From positions 1 to 53,338 of the IMG/VR virus record IMGVR_UViG_3300031857_014661: a stretch of DNA of 53,338 nucleotides; one strand, given 5' to 3'. Positions 34,029-43,606 of the stretch are shown here, in pieces. The stretch's first letter is position 1, and each line of letters opens with the position of its first letter. The translations under genes were made by a program, and so were the position numbers. The notes beneath the pieces were generated by a model. That model was given only the letters and a program-made list of their open reading frames with translations, made no database searches and was not told the DNA's origin. The stretch comes from a virus.

Positions 34029-34489
34029 TATATTAATATTTTAAACCACGTGTTTATTCTTTCAATTTCTTCATGAACACCTGTTATTTTGTGCCCACTT
34101 TTTTTATGTGATTGACTTGGTCTGAAATCTTTTCTCAAGTCATTATTTTTTTCGTGTTCGTCACTGTATTGATTTGACATCGCAACACTCTTTGCTTTTT
34201 TAGATAAATCAATTGCCCCTCTATCTGAGTCTAATGTTTGGTCAACCCATCCTTTAAACGCTCCACCACCTAAAAGATGAAATTCAGGGTTTGATGTATT
34301 GGAGTTTGATTCAAACCAGTTTTTTATTCTTTTTAATTGTTGATAAGTTGCATTACCTGTTGATATTAAATCTTGTGCACGTTTAACATTTTCAGTACTC
34401 TGATTTGAATACTTAGCTAAACCTTTCGCAATCATGTTTAATAAATGTGGTGGAATTTGATATTCCTTACCATACAGGTCTTTATTCAC
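34028..34489 (-). CDS. Hypothetical protein with LLGG-K-WV motif
   Basis: The 153 residues have an N-terminal helical part (IPPHLLNMIAKGLAKY; TYQQLKRIKNWFES), then FHLLGGGAFKGWVDQTLDSDRG (about 70-91) and a charged C-terminus. The motif LLGG-x(3,4)-K-x-WV-x(3)-L also occurs at the C-terminus of the 10539-11426 protein, suggesting a shared small module. Function unknown. It overlaps the upstream gene by 8 bases. Confidence 0.6.
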   Translation of the reverse strand: MNKDLYGKEYQIPPHLLNMIAKGLAKYSNQSTENVKRAQDLISTGNATYQQLKRIKNWFESNSNTSNPEFHLLGGGAFKGWVDQTLDSDRGAIDLSKKAKSVAMSNQYSDEHEKNNDLRKDFRPSQSHKKSGHKITGVHEEIERINTWFKILI

Positions 34490-35213
34490 TTTTCAACATT
34501 TTTATTAAGTCGTTTATTGATATACCTTCTTTTTCCGCCTGTTTTTTAAGTGCGGTTACATTTCTTGAAATTACCTTTGATGAAATTTTAGATTTTTCTG
34601 TAATTTCTTGGTCATTAGATTTTTTTGAAATAATTTCTTCTTTAACTTCATCAACATCTTTTTCCGCAATTACACCACGATTAACAAAATTCTTATCGTC
34701 TTTAAATTTAGATTTTTTATCCATCTTTGGGTCTTTACCCATTTCCTTTGCTCTGTCTTTAGCATCCTCACTATCCAAACCTAATTCTTTTTCCAAATAT
34801 TTTATTGTTTCTTTGGCGTTCATAAATTTGGTTTCATCATAAGAAAACGCATGTTCCATATCATGCTCTTCAATTTCTTTAGCCGACTCACTAAAATATC
34901 TTCTATAACCCATTCTAAAAATGTCATAAACATTTCTTGCAGCTTGAACGGTTTGGTCCATAGTTTTTCTTGGGTGTAATGCTGGGTCTAAAATTGGAAT
35001 CTTAGAATTCAACATTGTACCATCGGCATCCACAAATTCTTCAAGTTCACCTTCGGGTTCTTCTTTAGTTTTTGTTGAATTTAATTTTTTAAATCTTTCG
35101 TGTGATTTACACGGCATATACGAATCATCACCCATTTTGTGATATCCAAGACAACCAAGTTTTTCAGCTGCGTCTAAAGCTTCCTTTTTTGTTTTATATT
35201 TATGTTCAGACAT
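34482..35213 (-). CDS. Hypothetical protein with C-H-C-H N-terminal module
   Basis: The 243 residues open with KTKKEALDAAEKLGCLGYH, then SYMPCKSHERF. The ordered Cys, His, Cys and His (pattern GC-x-GYH, MPC-x-SH) look like a small zinc-binding module that I have met in many T4-like marine phage proteins. The rest is helical and charged. The C-terminus ISINDLIKMLK resembles a short SAP-like or helix-hairpin end. It is the first gene of the long minus run to gp55 and is preceded by a TATTTAT motif. Confidence 0.65.
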   Translation of the reverse strand: MSEHKYKTKKEALDAAEKLGCLGYHKMGDDSYMPCKSHERFKKLNSTKTKEEPEGELEEFVDADGTMLNSKIPILDPALHPRKTMDQTVQAARNVYDIFRMGYRRYFSESAKEIEEHDMEHAFSYDETKFMNAKETIKYLEKELGLDSEDAKDRAKEMGKDPKMDKKSKFKDDKNFVNRGVIAEKDVDEVKEEIISKKSNDQEITEKSKISSKVISRNVTALKKQAEKEGISINDLIKMLKSE

Positions 35214-35230
35214 ATTGAAACAGTTTATCT

Positions 35231-35237
35231 ATAAATA
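35231..35237 (-). promoter_or_regulatory. TATTTAT motif at the head of the 17-kb minus run
   Basis: On the minus strand TATTTATAGATAAACTG precedes the ATG at 35213 by 17 bases. A second copy, oriented the other way at 35250-35256, serves the divergent adhesin operon. Confidence 0.45.
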
Positions 35238-35249
35238 CCATATTGTTTG

Positions 35250-35256
35250 TATTTAT
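35250..35256 (+). promoter_or_regulatory. TATTTAT motif before the tail-fibre genes
   Basis: TATTTATCTATTGA precedes the ATG at 35264, with a seven-base gap. It is back to back with the minus-strand copy at 35231-35237. Confidence 0.5.
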
Positions 35257-35263
35257 CTATTGA

Positions 35264-37165
35264 ATGGCAACACAGAACATAAATAACTATTATTTTAATA
35301 GATTGGACATAAGAGCGGATGATAGTTCATACACCGATTTCTTTCTTGTTGCCGATGAAAAACAATATGACCAAGAGGTTATTTATTCACCTTACTTAAT
35401 TGGATACAATGATGGTAATAGATTACCAATATCAATTGAATTATCTAACACAGGTTGTTCACAAAATTTTTCATATTCATATGGTGATTATTTTTCAGGT
35501 AATACAATTATTTCTTTAAACAATTATAATGTTAACCCATTAAACGATACTTGTTATAGTGCCTTTACAGGTGTTTGTGATGTTGGATTAACAGGAATTG
35601 ATAATGGACTTGTGACTGAAATGACAGGACAAACATTATATTATTCAATGGGTATTAGTGATGTTTTTAAGTTTGACCCATTACATTACGATAGGAGATT
35701 TAAAATGAGACCTGTTACAGGTTATACTCAAAGCCCAAATCAAAGATTTTCAGGAATTACCGCACAAACATTATATAATATTGTATCCAAAACAGCAACA
35801 ACTATTGGTCAATACTATGAATTATACGGTGGTTATTTACAAGGGTTTTATAAGTTATACGGTTATGATTATGAAGTTTTACCTGAAAGGATGCATAAAG
35901 GGTGGACGGTAGAAATGATGTTAAAACCAAGATTGGTTGATGAATATGTTCCTTCATCGGGACAAACATATCTAAATAACATTTATACTGAAAATTCAGG
36001 TACCTTCTTCTTTATGGGAGCAAGAGCTGAAAACAAATTCTATCATTACGCAGCAGGAACCGCTGATACTTTTTCAGGGTACACAAGAGTGACATCAGGA
36101 TTAACAGATTGTTTAACAACTTGTGCGTGTTCGAATACTGCATTCACTAATTCTGATTGTCATACATTATACCCATCTTCAGCAATTACTATATCACACA
36201 ATTGTACCACAACAACTGTAGTACAAGAAGACCACAATCCTGAAGATGATGTTTTTTCAAATGCATTATCACTACGATTCGAGGGTGACCCATCAAACCC
36301 ACATTTGTGTGTTAAATTTTTATTATTAACAGGTAGTTGTTCAACAACGGGAGCTTGTGAAACAACAGGATTAACTTTTGAATCGGGATATACCATTACT
36401 GAAATATGTTCAACAGATGGAATCTATGATGTATGTACAACAGGTTCAACAGGTATTGAAAAATGGTTGATGTTAGATGTTGTGTTTGAAAGAAATATAA
36501 CTTGGGATGAATGTGATTTATTGAACATGGGAGGATTGGGTGATATTAGACGAATGACTTATACGGCATCAACATATGGTAACACTGTATCATTAATTGG
36601 ACCACCAGCAACACACTCGGGAAATACCTATCCAAGCAAAGTTGAGACAATTCAACTGAACAGAAAATGGTTAGACCAAAGAGAATATAGATTAGGAAAA
36701 CTTAAATTCTTTGTTAATGGTAAATTGTTTATGACCATTGAAGATTTTGAAGAAATTATTCCAAGAGAATTGAACGAAGTTAAAGAAAAACAAATTGGGG
36801 TTCCATTTAATATATCATGGGGTGGTGGAACTTTTGGATTAAGAGAATCATTAACATTTAGTGGTTGTAGCGGGACAACAGGTCCATATATCCAAGACCC
36901 TGAAGTTATGTGTGATAATACATTAAGTGGAACAAGTTTATCAGGACTTACCACAAATATTTTATTAGAACAAAATTTTGGTGGGACATTTATGGGCGGT
37001 ATATCTGAGTTCAGAATGTATGTTGAACCATTGGGTTCTGCACAAGTACAACATAATTATAGAATATTAAAAAATAAATTTGGTTTGTTTAATTTTAACT
37101 GTCCTGATAACGCATGTATTGTTAACAGTGGGGATTTTACAGCAACATTAATACCGGCACCATAA
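35264..37165 (+). CDS. Tail-fibre/virion protein with lectin-like domain
   Basis: The 633-residue protein is Thr/Gly/Ser- and Cys-rich, as in receptor-binding proteins. It contains a LamG/concanavalin-A-like region: [18 protein letters not shown] (about 210-230), [32 protein letters not shown] (about 482-500), and [19 protein letters not shown] followed by YRILKNKFG at the end. A Cys/Thr insert ([22 protein letters not shown]) breaks this domain. It shares TAATG with the downstream 966-residue gene, so both are made together. Confidence 0.65.
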   Translation: MATQNINNYYFNRLDIRADDSSYTDFFLVADEKQYDQEVIYSPYLIGYNDGNRLPISIELSNTGCSQNFSYSYGDYFSGNTIISLNNYNVNPLNDTCYSAFTGVCDVGLTGIDNGLVTEMTGQTLYYSMGISDVFKFDPLHYDRRFKMRPVTGYTQSPNQRFSGITAQTLYNIVSKTATTIGQYYELYGGYLQGFYKLYGYDYEVLPERMHKGWTVEMMLKPRLVDEYVPSSGQTYLNNIYTENSGTFFFMGARAENKFYHYAAGTADTFSGYTRVTSGLTDCLTTCACSNTAFTNSDCHTLYPSSAITISHNCTTTTVVQEDHNPEDDVFSNALSLRFEGDPSNPHLCVKFLLLTGSCSTTGACETTGLTFESGYTITEICSTDGIYDVCTTGSTGIEKWLMLDVVFERNITWDECDLLNMGGLGDIRRMTYTASTYGNTVSLIGPPATHSGNTYPSKVETIQLNRKWLDQREYRLGKLKFFVNGKLFMTIEDFEEIIPRELNEVKEKQIGVPFNISWGGGTFGLRESLTFSGCSGTTGPYIQDPEVMCDNTLSGTSLSGLTTNILLEQNFGGTFMGGISEFRMYVEPLGSAQVQHNYRILKNKFGLFNFNCPDNACIVNSGDFTATLIPAP

Positions 37166-40065
37166 TGTCAAATAATTACGGATTTAGAGTTGAAAGTACT
37201 GAATATAGTGGTCAAACATGTTTGGTTACCTTTTTGGATACAACATTAAATGAAACTTTTGAGTTGGGAGTAGAAACTATCCCTTTTGATTATTTTCCTG
37301 CCGATGGTACACCACAAGGTAAAGTGTTTATATATTTTTCAGGTACCGACCAAACATTTGTAATTGATATTACAACACCAAATCCATCACCAACACCAAC
37401 TAGCACCGTAACGCCAACACCAACAAATACGGTTACACCTACCAATACCGAAACACCAACTCAGACACCAACACCAACTAACACCGAGACTCCTACCCAA
37501 ACGCCAACTCCTACCAATACCGAAACACCAACTCAGACACCAACACCAACTAACACCGAGACTCCTACCCAAACGCCAACTCCTACCAATACCAAAACTC
37601 CTACCCAAACACCAACACCAACTAACACCGAGACTCCTACCCAAACGCCAACTCCTACCAATACCGAAACTCCTACCCAAACACCAACTCCTACCAATAC
37701 CGAAACTCCTACTCAGACACCAACAGCAACTTCAACGGAGACTCCAACAGTTACGCCAACTATTACACCAACCATTACGCCGACATCGAGTAATTCCACA
37801 CCAACCCCAACACCAACTTCCACTGTAACACCAACAAATGTGTTGAGTAGTAGAATACTATATTACGATTTTAGTGATAGTAATTCATATTCAGGAACTA
37901 CAACCGTATTTGATTTAGAAAATAATAGTAATGGTACTATTGTGAATTCTCCTTCAAGTGGTAGTACAGGATGTGGAACTTTCGTAGATTTCAATGGTAC
38001 TTCACAGTATATCTATACCAACACTAATTTAAGTTCATTGTTTTCTGGTGTTTCTCCAAACAAGTCTGAAGTGACTTCAATATTTATGTGGATTTATCCT
38101 CAAGGTGATGGGGTTATACTTTCTGAAGTGGGGGTTGTAAATTCTTTATCGGGATGGCACACATCTATAATTGAAATGGTTTCGGGAACACTTAAGTTTG
38201 GTTTATGGACTACTACAGGAAATATTAATTTTACCTCATCTATATCAACACCACTTAATAATTGGTATTATGTTGGTATGACATATGATGGGTCAACTTT
38301 AACCGCATATGTTGATGGTGTAAGTGCTGGTAATATAACCTTAAATAGATTGGCCCCTTATAATGCCGGGTCAGGACTATTTTATTTACTTGCACATCAG
38401 GATGGTACAAATATGGGTGACGGAGGATTTGGTGATTACAGACTTGGTAGTTTAGAAATTTATACAACATCCTTAACAAGTGGACAAACGTATTCAAACT
38501 ATATTAACACATCCTCAAATTATATTTGTCCAACACCAACACCAACTAATACATCAACACCAACGGTTACACCAACAATTACGCCGACTAATACATCAAC
38601 ACCAACGGTTACACCAACAATTACGCCAACGCCAAATCTTGTAACAAATGGTTTGGTAATCCAACTTGACGCACATACAAGTTCAAGCTATCCCGGAACA
38701 GGTACAACAGTTTATGATATAACAGGGGGGTATAATCACACATTAATCGGTGCAACTTACACAGTTCTTAACGGTATAAAATGTTTTGATTGTACTACAG
38801 GGACTAATAGAGTTAATTACAACGCAACAGGACCTTTATTACCAAATTCAGGATACACATATATTACTTGGGCAAGATTAGAATTAAATAATATTGCATC
38901 ATTTAGAACATTACTTTATACAAACTCACCTAAATACACTCCAATTACCATCCCAAATAACTCCGATATATTGGGTTATTGGGACAGTGCGTTTAGAAGT
39001 TCAGGGTATGACTTGTCAGGTGAAACAAGTGTTTGGGTTCAATATGCGGTTGTTGGAACAAATTCATCTCAAAAATTCTACATAAATGGTTCTGAAGTTG
39101 GAAGTCAAATTGCTTTTGGTGCTGGTGGAACTACACACTGGGGTTGGGGTAATAATGATGTCGTTCCTCAGCCTTGGGGGTATGTTGCCAACATGTATTT
39201 CTACAATAGACAGTTGTCACTTTCTGAAATACAACAACAGTATAATTTCTTGTCTCCAAGATTTGTTGAACCAACACCCACCCCTACATCAACATCAACA
39301 CCTACGGTTACCCCAACAAATACAATAACACCAACTAATACTCAGACACCAACACCATCAGTAACACCTAATATTGTAACATCAAACTTACAACTACAGT
39401 TATTACCAAGTAGTTATGTTGGTTCAGGAACTGTTTGGGACACAACTGTGGGTAGTACGGATGCAACTTTATCGGGTAGTCCAACTTACAACGCATTAAG
39501 TGGTTTTACTTTCAATGGAAGTTCTTCTTATGGTAGAATCCCAAGTGTTAATGGTGTTACAAACTTTACAAATACTGAACAATACACGGTTGAAATATGG
39601 TTTAATCCTTCAAATGGTCAACCAAACTCAGGTGAAGCGGAACTATTGGAAAAATGGGATACCAGCTTCTCACCTCTTAGATACCCTTACACAATTAGAT
39701 TTAATGAAGGTGCAAGTAATATGTTCGTGGCAGCTTACGACGGGGCTAACAACCCTAATATTATTATGACGGGATTTACGGTGAATACTTGGGTACAAGC
39801 GGTTGCTGTCTTTAATTTTGGTGTTGCCAAGACTCTCACGGTTTATAGAAACGGTGTTTCCGCGGGAAGTATAAGTTTAGCTGGTGTTAATCAAGTAAGT
39901 AACACAAATTTTGTAAGTATAGCTGGTAGAGTTACTGCAGACGGAAGTTCAGCCCTAAACAAGTTCAAAGGAACTATTGGTGTCATAAGAATGTACGACA
40001 CATCATTAACATCAACACAAGTATTACAAAACTTTAATGCCGATAAATCAAAATACGGTTTATAA
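37165..40065 (+). CDS. Adhesin with three LamG-like domains and Thr-Pro linkers
   Basis: This is a large receptor-binding candidate on the tail fibre. The 966 residues comprise an N-terminal domain (1-70), a long Thr-Pro linker (71-226) of 12-residue repeats of type [12 protein letters not shown], a LamG-like domain (about 227-455), a short linker (456-491), a second lectin-like domain (492-702), a third linker (703-736) and a third domain (737-966). Each domain shows the jelly-roll pattern: FDFNG/FNGSS, YTVEIWF or [25 protein letters not shown], and [11 protein letters not shown]. Such linkers are flexible and likely O-glycosylated in bacteria. It forms one operon with the 633-residue gene (TAATG junction). 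Confidence 0.8.
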   Translation: MSNNYGFRVESTEYSGQTCLVTFLDTTLNETFELGVETIPFDYFPADGTPQGKVFIYFSGTDQTFVIDITTPNPSPTPTSTVTPTPTNTVTPTNTETPTQTPTPTNTETPTQTPTPTNTETPTQTPTPTNTETPTQTPTPTNTKTPTQTPTPTNTETPTQTPTPTNTETPTQTPTPTNTETPTQTPTATSTETPTVTPTITPTITPTSSNSTPTPTPTSTVTPTNVLSSRILYYDFSDSNSYSGTTTVFDLENNSNGTIVNSPSSGSTGCGTFVDFNGTSQYIYTNTNLSSLFSGVSPNKSEVTSIFMWIYPQGDGVILSEVGVVNSLSGWHTSIIEMVSGTLKFGLWTTTGNINFTSSISTPLNNWYYVGMTYDGSTLTAYVDGVSAGNITLNRLAPYNAGSGLFYLLAHQDGTNMGDGGFGDYRLGSLEIYTTSLTSGQTYSNYINTSSNYICPTPTPTNTSTPTVTPTITPTNTSTPTVTPTITPTPNLVTNGLVIQLDAHTSSSYPGTGTTVYDITGGYNHTLIGATYTVLNGIKCFDCTTGTNRVNYNATGPLLPNSGYTYITWARLELNNIASFRTLLYTNSPKYTPITIPNNSDILGYWDSAFRSSGYDLSGETSVWVQYAVVGTNSSQKFYINGSEVGSQIAFGAGGTTHWGWGNNDVVPQPWGYVANMYFYNRQLSLSEIQQQYNFLSPRFVEPTPTPTSTSTPTVTPTNTITPTNTQTPTPSVTPNIVTSNLQLQLLPSSYVGSGTVWDTTVGSTDATLSGSPTYNALSGFTFNGSSSYGRIPSVNGVTNFTNTEQYTVEIWFNPSNGQPNSGEAELLEKWDTSFSPLRYPYTIRFNEGASNMFVAAYDGANNPNIIMTGFTVNTWVQAVAVFNFGVAKTLTVYRNGVSAGSISLAGVNQVSNTNFVSIAGRVTADGSSALNKFKGTIGVIRMYDTSLTSTQVLQNFNADKSKYGL
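37375..37842 (+). repeat. Tandem 36-bp/72-bp repeats encoding the Thr-Pro linker
   Basis: The stretch encodes repeats of a 12-residue Thr-Pro unit. Two different codon versions alternate, giving a 72-bp higher-order unit. The copies at 37450-37521 and 37522-37593 are identical as I read them, and later units drift. Confidence 0.85.
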
Positions 40066-40082
40066 TAATATTAAAATTAAAG

Positions 40083-40090
40083 TATTTATA
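40083..40090 (+). promoter_or_regulatory. TATTTATA motif before the 126-residue gene
   Basis: TATTTATA, then GATA, then the ATG at 40095. The gap is only four bases, the same spacing as before terL. Confidence 0.5.
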
Positions 40091-40094
40091 GATA

Positions 40095-40475
40095 ATGGAA
40101 TTCTTTATAAAACAAAACGCAACCTTACCAACTTTAAAACTACAAGTTGTAAAAGACGGAAGAAACGACTTCAGAAGTTTTATGGAGACACTTCAGAATG
40201 CAATTATTACATTTTCAATGATTAATTCCGATAATGGTATTTTAAAAATTGCGTCAAAACCAGCGTATATCACACAAAAGTTTTTAGATAATCCCGACGC
40301 ACCTGAAGAATATTACATTTATTATAATTTTACACCAAACGACACAAGAACACCCGGTAGATATTTGGGTGAGTTTAGCATCACAACAACTGACGGTGAA
40401 TTGATTGTTCCAATAAGAGAATCTTTGTTTATCAACATAACCCCTTCTTTTATTAAAACTCAATACTGTTGTTGA
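40095..40475 (+). CDS. Hypothetical beta-rich virion protein
   Basis: The 126 residues look like a single beta-sandwich: LPTLKLQVVKDGRNDF, ITFSMINSDNGILKIASKPAYI, EEYYIYYNFTPNDT, GRYLGEFSITTTDGELIVPI and SLFINIT. The GRYLGEF-x-GELIVPI-x-SLFINI pattern is typical of Ig-like baseplate or tail-fibre proteins of the BppU type. It follows the adhesin operon and has its own promoter motif. The virion role is inferred. Confidence 0.6.
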   Translation: MEFFIKQNATLPTLKLQVVKDGRNDFRSFMETLQNAIITFSMINSDNGILKIASKPAYITQKFLDNPDAPEEYYIYYNFTPNDTRTPGRYLGEFSITTTDGELIVPIRESLFINITPSFIKTQYCC

Positions 40476-40496
40476 TAATACCAATTCTGTAACATA

Positions 40497-40503
40497 TATT
40501 TAT
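40497..40503 (+). promoter_or_regulatory. TATTTAT copy upstream of gene 43 (weak)
   Basis: TATTTAT lies 57 bases before the polymerase ATG, the longest spacing found. A start near 40510-40515 would put a TCCGA/TCGGA hairpin (40519-40533) at the mRNA 5' end. The polymerase is normally an early or middle gene, so this may be fortuitous. Confidence 0.25.
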
Positions 40504-40518
40504 TTAGACAAGGTAAAC

Positions 40519-40533
40519 TCCGACGTGTTCGGA
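40519..40533 (+). promoter_or_regulatory. Small hairpin in the DNA polymerase leader
   Basis: TCCGA, loop CGTGT, TCGGA, 27 bases upstream of the gene 43 ATG at 40561. In T4 and RB69 gp43 represses its own translation by binding a hairpin at its ribosome-binding site. This hairpin might be an analogue, but nothing shows binding. Confidence 0.35.
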
Positions 40534-40560
40534 AGCTAATAAACCACTCTAGAAAATATT

Positions 40561-43290
40561 ATGATACCAGCAGAAGAAATTGAAGATTTTTTGAAGGGCT
40601 CTGACCCTGAACAGTACATAGTCAGTGTTGAATTTGACTACGTTAGTGACTCCATCTACAAAATTATTGAAGACCCCATAAAAGGGAAGATTGTTAAACG
40701 TGATACCTTTATTCCATTTGCTTGGGTTGGTGATTTACGTGGTCTCAACTTTTATCAAGGTTCAAAGGGGTTACAAAAAGAAGCAATGTCCAAATACGGA
40801 ATTGTTATTGAAAAACTAAAAACAGAAGGAAATAAAAGACTTGAAGAAGGTTTATCATTTATGGTTAAATCTTTGAAGGGTTATAGAACATTATTACAAT
40901 TTTTCCGTGATGGTGGAATTGACCCATATGGTGAAAAGGCAAAAGAAAAAGTTTTGATTCTTCCACCGATTGAACAATTTTTGATTCAAAAAGAAAAACG
41001 TCTTTTCAAAGGGTTTGAAAGTTATGATGACGTAACCCGTTTTGTATTTGACTTAGAAACTACCGCTTTGGAACCAAAAGATGGTAGAATATTCATGTTT
41101 GGATTAAAGACAAACAAAGGGTTTCACAAGGTTATTGAATGTTCAAATGAGGAACAGGAAAAACAAGGTATCATAGATTTTTTTAACTATATCCATGAAA
41201 TTAAACCATCCATTATTGTGTCATATAACGGATTTGCGTTTGACTGGCATTGGATATTTGAAAGGGCAAAAGCTTTGGGATTGGATATGAAAAGAATCTG
41301 TAAATCACTTAACCCTGAAAAATCAATTACACAATCAAAAGGTTTGTTGAAATTGGCAAACGAAATTGAGGATTACGTTCAAACATCAATTTGGGGTTAT
41401 AATGTTATTGACGCATTACACTCAGTAAGACGTGCACAAGCTATTAACTCAAATATCAAATCTGCTGGTTTGAAATATATTGTTCAATATTTGGAAGCTG
41501 AAGACGCTGACCGTATCTACATTGACCATACCGATATTGGTTCCATGTATGCCAAGAAAGAAGATTATTGGTTAAACACCCAAAATGGTAAGTACAAAAA
41601 ATGTGGTATTGACCCAAAGGTTGATGAAGTGTGTGAAAGAAGAGAAGATACCTATATTAAAACAACAGGTGATAACATTGTTGAAAGATATCTTGACGAT
41701 GACTTAATTGAGACATTAAGAGTTGATGAAGAGTTTAATCAGGGTTCATTCCTGTTGGCTTCTTTGGTTCCAACAACATATCAAAGGATTGCCACGATGG
41801 GAACAGCAACACTCTGGGAAATCCAAATGAGAGCTTGGTCGTATAAACATGGACTTGCAATTCCCGCTAAACAACAGAAACAAGACTTTGTTGGTGGATT
41901 GTCACGTTTGGTTAAAGTTGGGTATTCAACCGATGTATTGAAACTTGACTTTAGTTCACTGTATCCGTCAATTCAGTTGGTTCACGACGTATTCCCTGAT
42001 TGTGATATAACAGGAGTAATGAAAGGTATGTTAACGTACTTTAGAAATGCTCGTATTATGTATAAACAATTGGCCGAAGAGTTTGAAAAGAGTGACCCTG
42101 TAAAATCTAAATCTTATGACCGTAAACAATTACCAATTAAGATTTTTATTAACTCAATGTTTGGAGCTTTATCAGCACCTCAAGTATTTCACTGGGGTGA
42201 TATGAATCAGGGTGAAAGGATTACTTGTACAGGTAGACAATATCTACGTCAGATGATTAAGTTCTTTATGAATCGTGGATATGACCCGTTGGTTATGGAT
42301 ACGGATGGTGTGAACTTTTCATCACCTGTGAATGTTGAATCCCGTAAATACATTGGTAAAGGTTTGAATTGGAAAGTGGTTGAAGGTAAGGAATATATGG
42401 GTGCCGCAGCTGACATTGCAGAATATAATGACTTGTTCATGAAAGGTGAAATGGCTTTGGATAATGATGGTGTTTGGCCATCTTGTATTAACTTAGCACG
42501 TAAGAACTATGCCTTGATGACTGACAAAGGTAAAATTAAATTGGTTGGTAATACAATCAAATCAAAGAAATTACCGTTGTATATTGAAGCGTTTTTGGAC
42601 AAAGGAATCAAAATGTTATTGATGGGTGAAGGTCAACAATTTGTTGAGTGGTATTATGAATACTTAGAAAAAATCTTTAACAAACAAATTCCATTAAAAC
42701 AAATTGCGTCTCGTGCTAAAGTTAAAATTTCTATTGAGGATTACAAAGTAAGATGTGGTCAAAAAACCAAATCAGGAAGTATGATGTCAAGACAAGCACA
42801 TATGGAACTTATTATTCATGATGGTATTGCGGCTAACTTGGGTGATGTAATTTTTTATGTTAACAACGGTACAAAAGCATCACATGGTGATGTTGTTAAA
42901 AAAGTTGACTCATTGGTAATCAATGCCTATAGATTGGACAATGAGGAACTTGAAAGAAATCCTGATATGTTGGGTGAGTATAATATAGCGAGAGCAATAA
43001 CAACATTTAACAAACGTATTGAACCTTTGATGGTTGTGTTTAAAGATGATGTTAGAGATTCTTTGATTATTGATAACCCAAGTAAGAGGGAATTCTATAC
43101 AAAAGAACAATGTCAATTAATCAATGGTCACCCTTTCGAGGATACCGACCAAGATAAATTGGTAGATGTTTTAACGGTTTCTGAACAAGAAGTGAAGTTT
43201 TGGGATAGGGTTGGTATTAGTCCTGACTATATCTATGATTTAGCTGAAGATGGATGGGAACAAGAATTAGTCCAATTTGAGACCGTCTGA
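40561..43290 (+). CDS. 43: Family B DNA polymerase (gp43-like)
   Basis: Replicative polymerase with proofreading. The exonuclease domain shows exo I FVFDLETTALEP (D164, E166) and exo II SYNGFAFDWHW (D228). Polymerase motif A is KLDFSSLYPS (D463), motif B KIFINSMFGAL, and motif C VMDTDGV (D580, D582). Length 909 compared with 898 for T4 gp43. The gene stands alone between the virion gene at 40475 and a convergent gene whose 3' end overlaps it by 24 bases. The leader holds a possible hairpin. Confidence 0.97.
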   Translation: MIPAEEIEDFLKGSDPEQYIVSVEFDYVSDSIYKIIEDPIKGKIVKRDTFIPFAWVGDLRGLNFYQGSKGLQKEAMSKYGIVIEKLKTEGNKRLEEGLSFMVKSLKGYRTLLQFFRDGGIDPYGEKAKEKVLILPPIEQFLIQKEKRLFKGFESYDDVTRFVFDLETTALEPKDGRIFMFGLKTNKGFHKVIECSNEEQEKQGIIDFFNYIHEIKPSIIVSYNGFAFDWHWIFERAKALGLDMKRICKSLNPEKSITQSKGLLKLANEIEDYVQTSIWGYNVIDALHSVRRAQAINSNIKSAGLKYIVQYLEAEDADRIYIDHTDIGSMYAKKEDYWLNTQNGKYKKCGIDPKVDEVCERREDTYIKTTGDNIVERYLDDDLIETLRVDEEFNQGSFLLASLVPTTYQRIATMGTATLWEIQMRAWSYKHGLAIPAKQQKQDFVGGLSRLVKVGYSTDVLKLDFSSLYPSIQLVHDVFPDCDITGVMKGMLTYFRNARIMYKQLAEEFEKSDPVKSKSYDRKQLPIKIFINSMFGALSAPQVFHWGDMNQGERITCTGRQYLRQMIKFFMNRGYDPLVMDTDGVNFSSPVNVESRKYIGKGLNWKVVEGKEYMGAAADIAEYNDLFMKGEMALDNDGVWPSCINLARKNYALMTDKGKIKLVGNTIKSKKLPLYIEAFLDKGIKMLLMGEGQQFVEWYYEYLEKIFNKQIPLKQIASRAKVKISIEDYKVRCGQKTKSGSMMSRQAHMELIIHDGIAANLGDVIFYVNNGTKASHGDVVKKVDSLVINAYRLDNEELERNPDMLGEYNIARAITTFNKRIEPLMVVFKDDVRDSLIIDNPSKREFYTKEQCQLINGHPFEDTDQDKLVDVLTVSEQEVKFWDRVGISPDYIYDLAEDGWEQELVQFETV

Positions 43291-43602
43291 AGATAAGATG
43301 TACCAGTTTCCACCTATAAAGTGAAACTCAACACATGCACCTTTTCCAATTTCAACTTCATCATATTGTTCGTCAATTTTGCTCTTATCGGGTCTAATTG
43401 TAACTTTGGTAAGAGCTTTGACAACAATGTGGTCAGTTGTTTTACTATCTAATAACAAATCACAATGTTCAACAGTTTTAATCACAATTGCGTATTCACC
43501 TGTTGTTGTGTAATTTGATTCGGAAATTAAAGCGACCTCAGATGTTTTTACTTCAATTCCGTTAATAATTTTTTTACTCGGTATACTCCTTAATATTGGC
43601 AT
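43267..43602 (-). CDS. Hypothetical small beta-rich protein
   Basis: The 111 residues look like one beta domain: EYAIVIKTVEHCDLLLDS, HIVVKALTKVTIRPD, then GKGACVEFHFIGGNWYILSSDGLK. The ending resembles 'F-x-GG-NWYI-SSDG' patterns in virion proteins of many phages, so a neck or fibre role is possible. Its last eight codons lie antisense to the 3' end of the polymerase gene. It lies four bases from the neck gene start region and is probably co-transcribed with it. Confidence 0.6.
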   Translation of the reverse strand: MPILRSIPSKKIINGIEVKTSEVALISESNYTTTGEYAIVIKTVEHCDLLLDSKTTDHIVVKALTKVTIRPDKSKIDEQYDEVEIGKGACVEFHFIGGNWYILSSDGLKLD

Positions 43603-43606
43603 AAAA

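Noticed and set aside
37387-37680. Minus-strand open frame of 97 residues with Gly/Arg/Trp repeats
   Set aside because: It is the mirror image of the Thr-Pro linker repeats; a frame without stops is expected opposite such repeats.
37375-37842. Possible CRISPR array
   Set aside because: The repeats are tandem, in frame, 36/72 bp long and without unique spacers; they encode the Thr-Pro linker.
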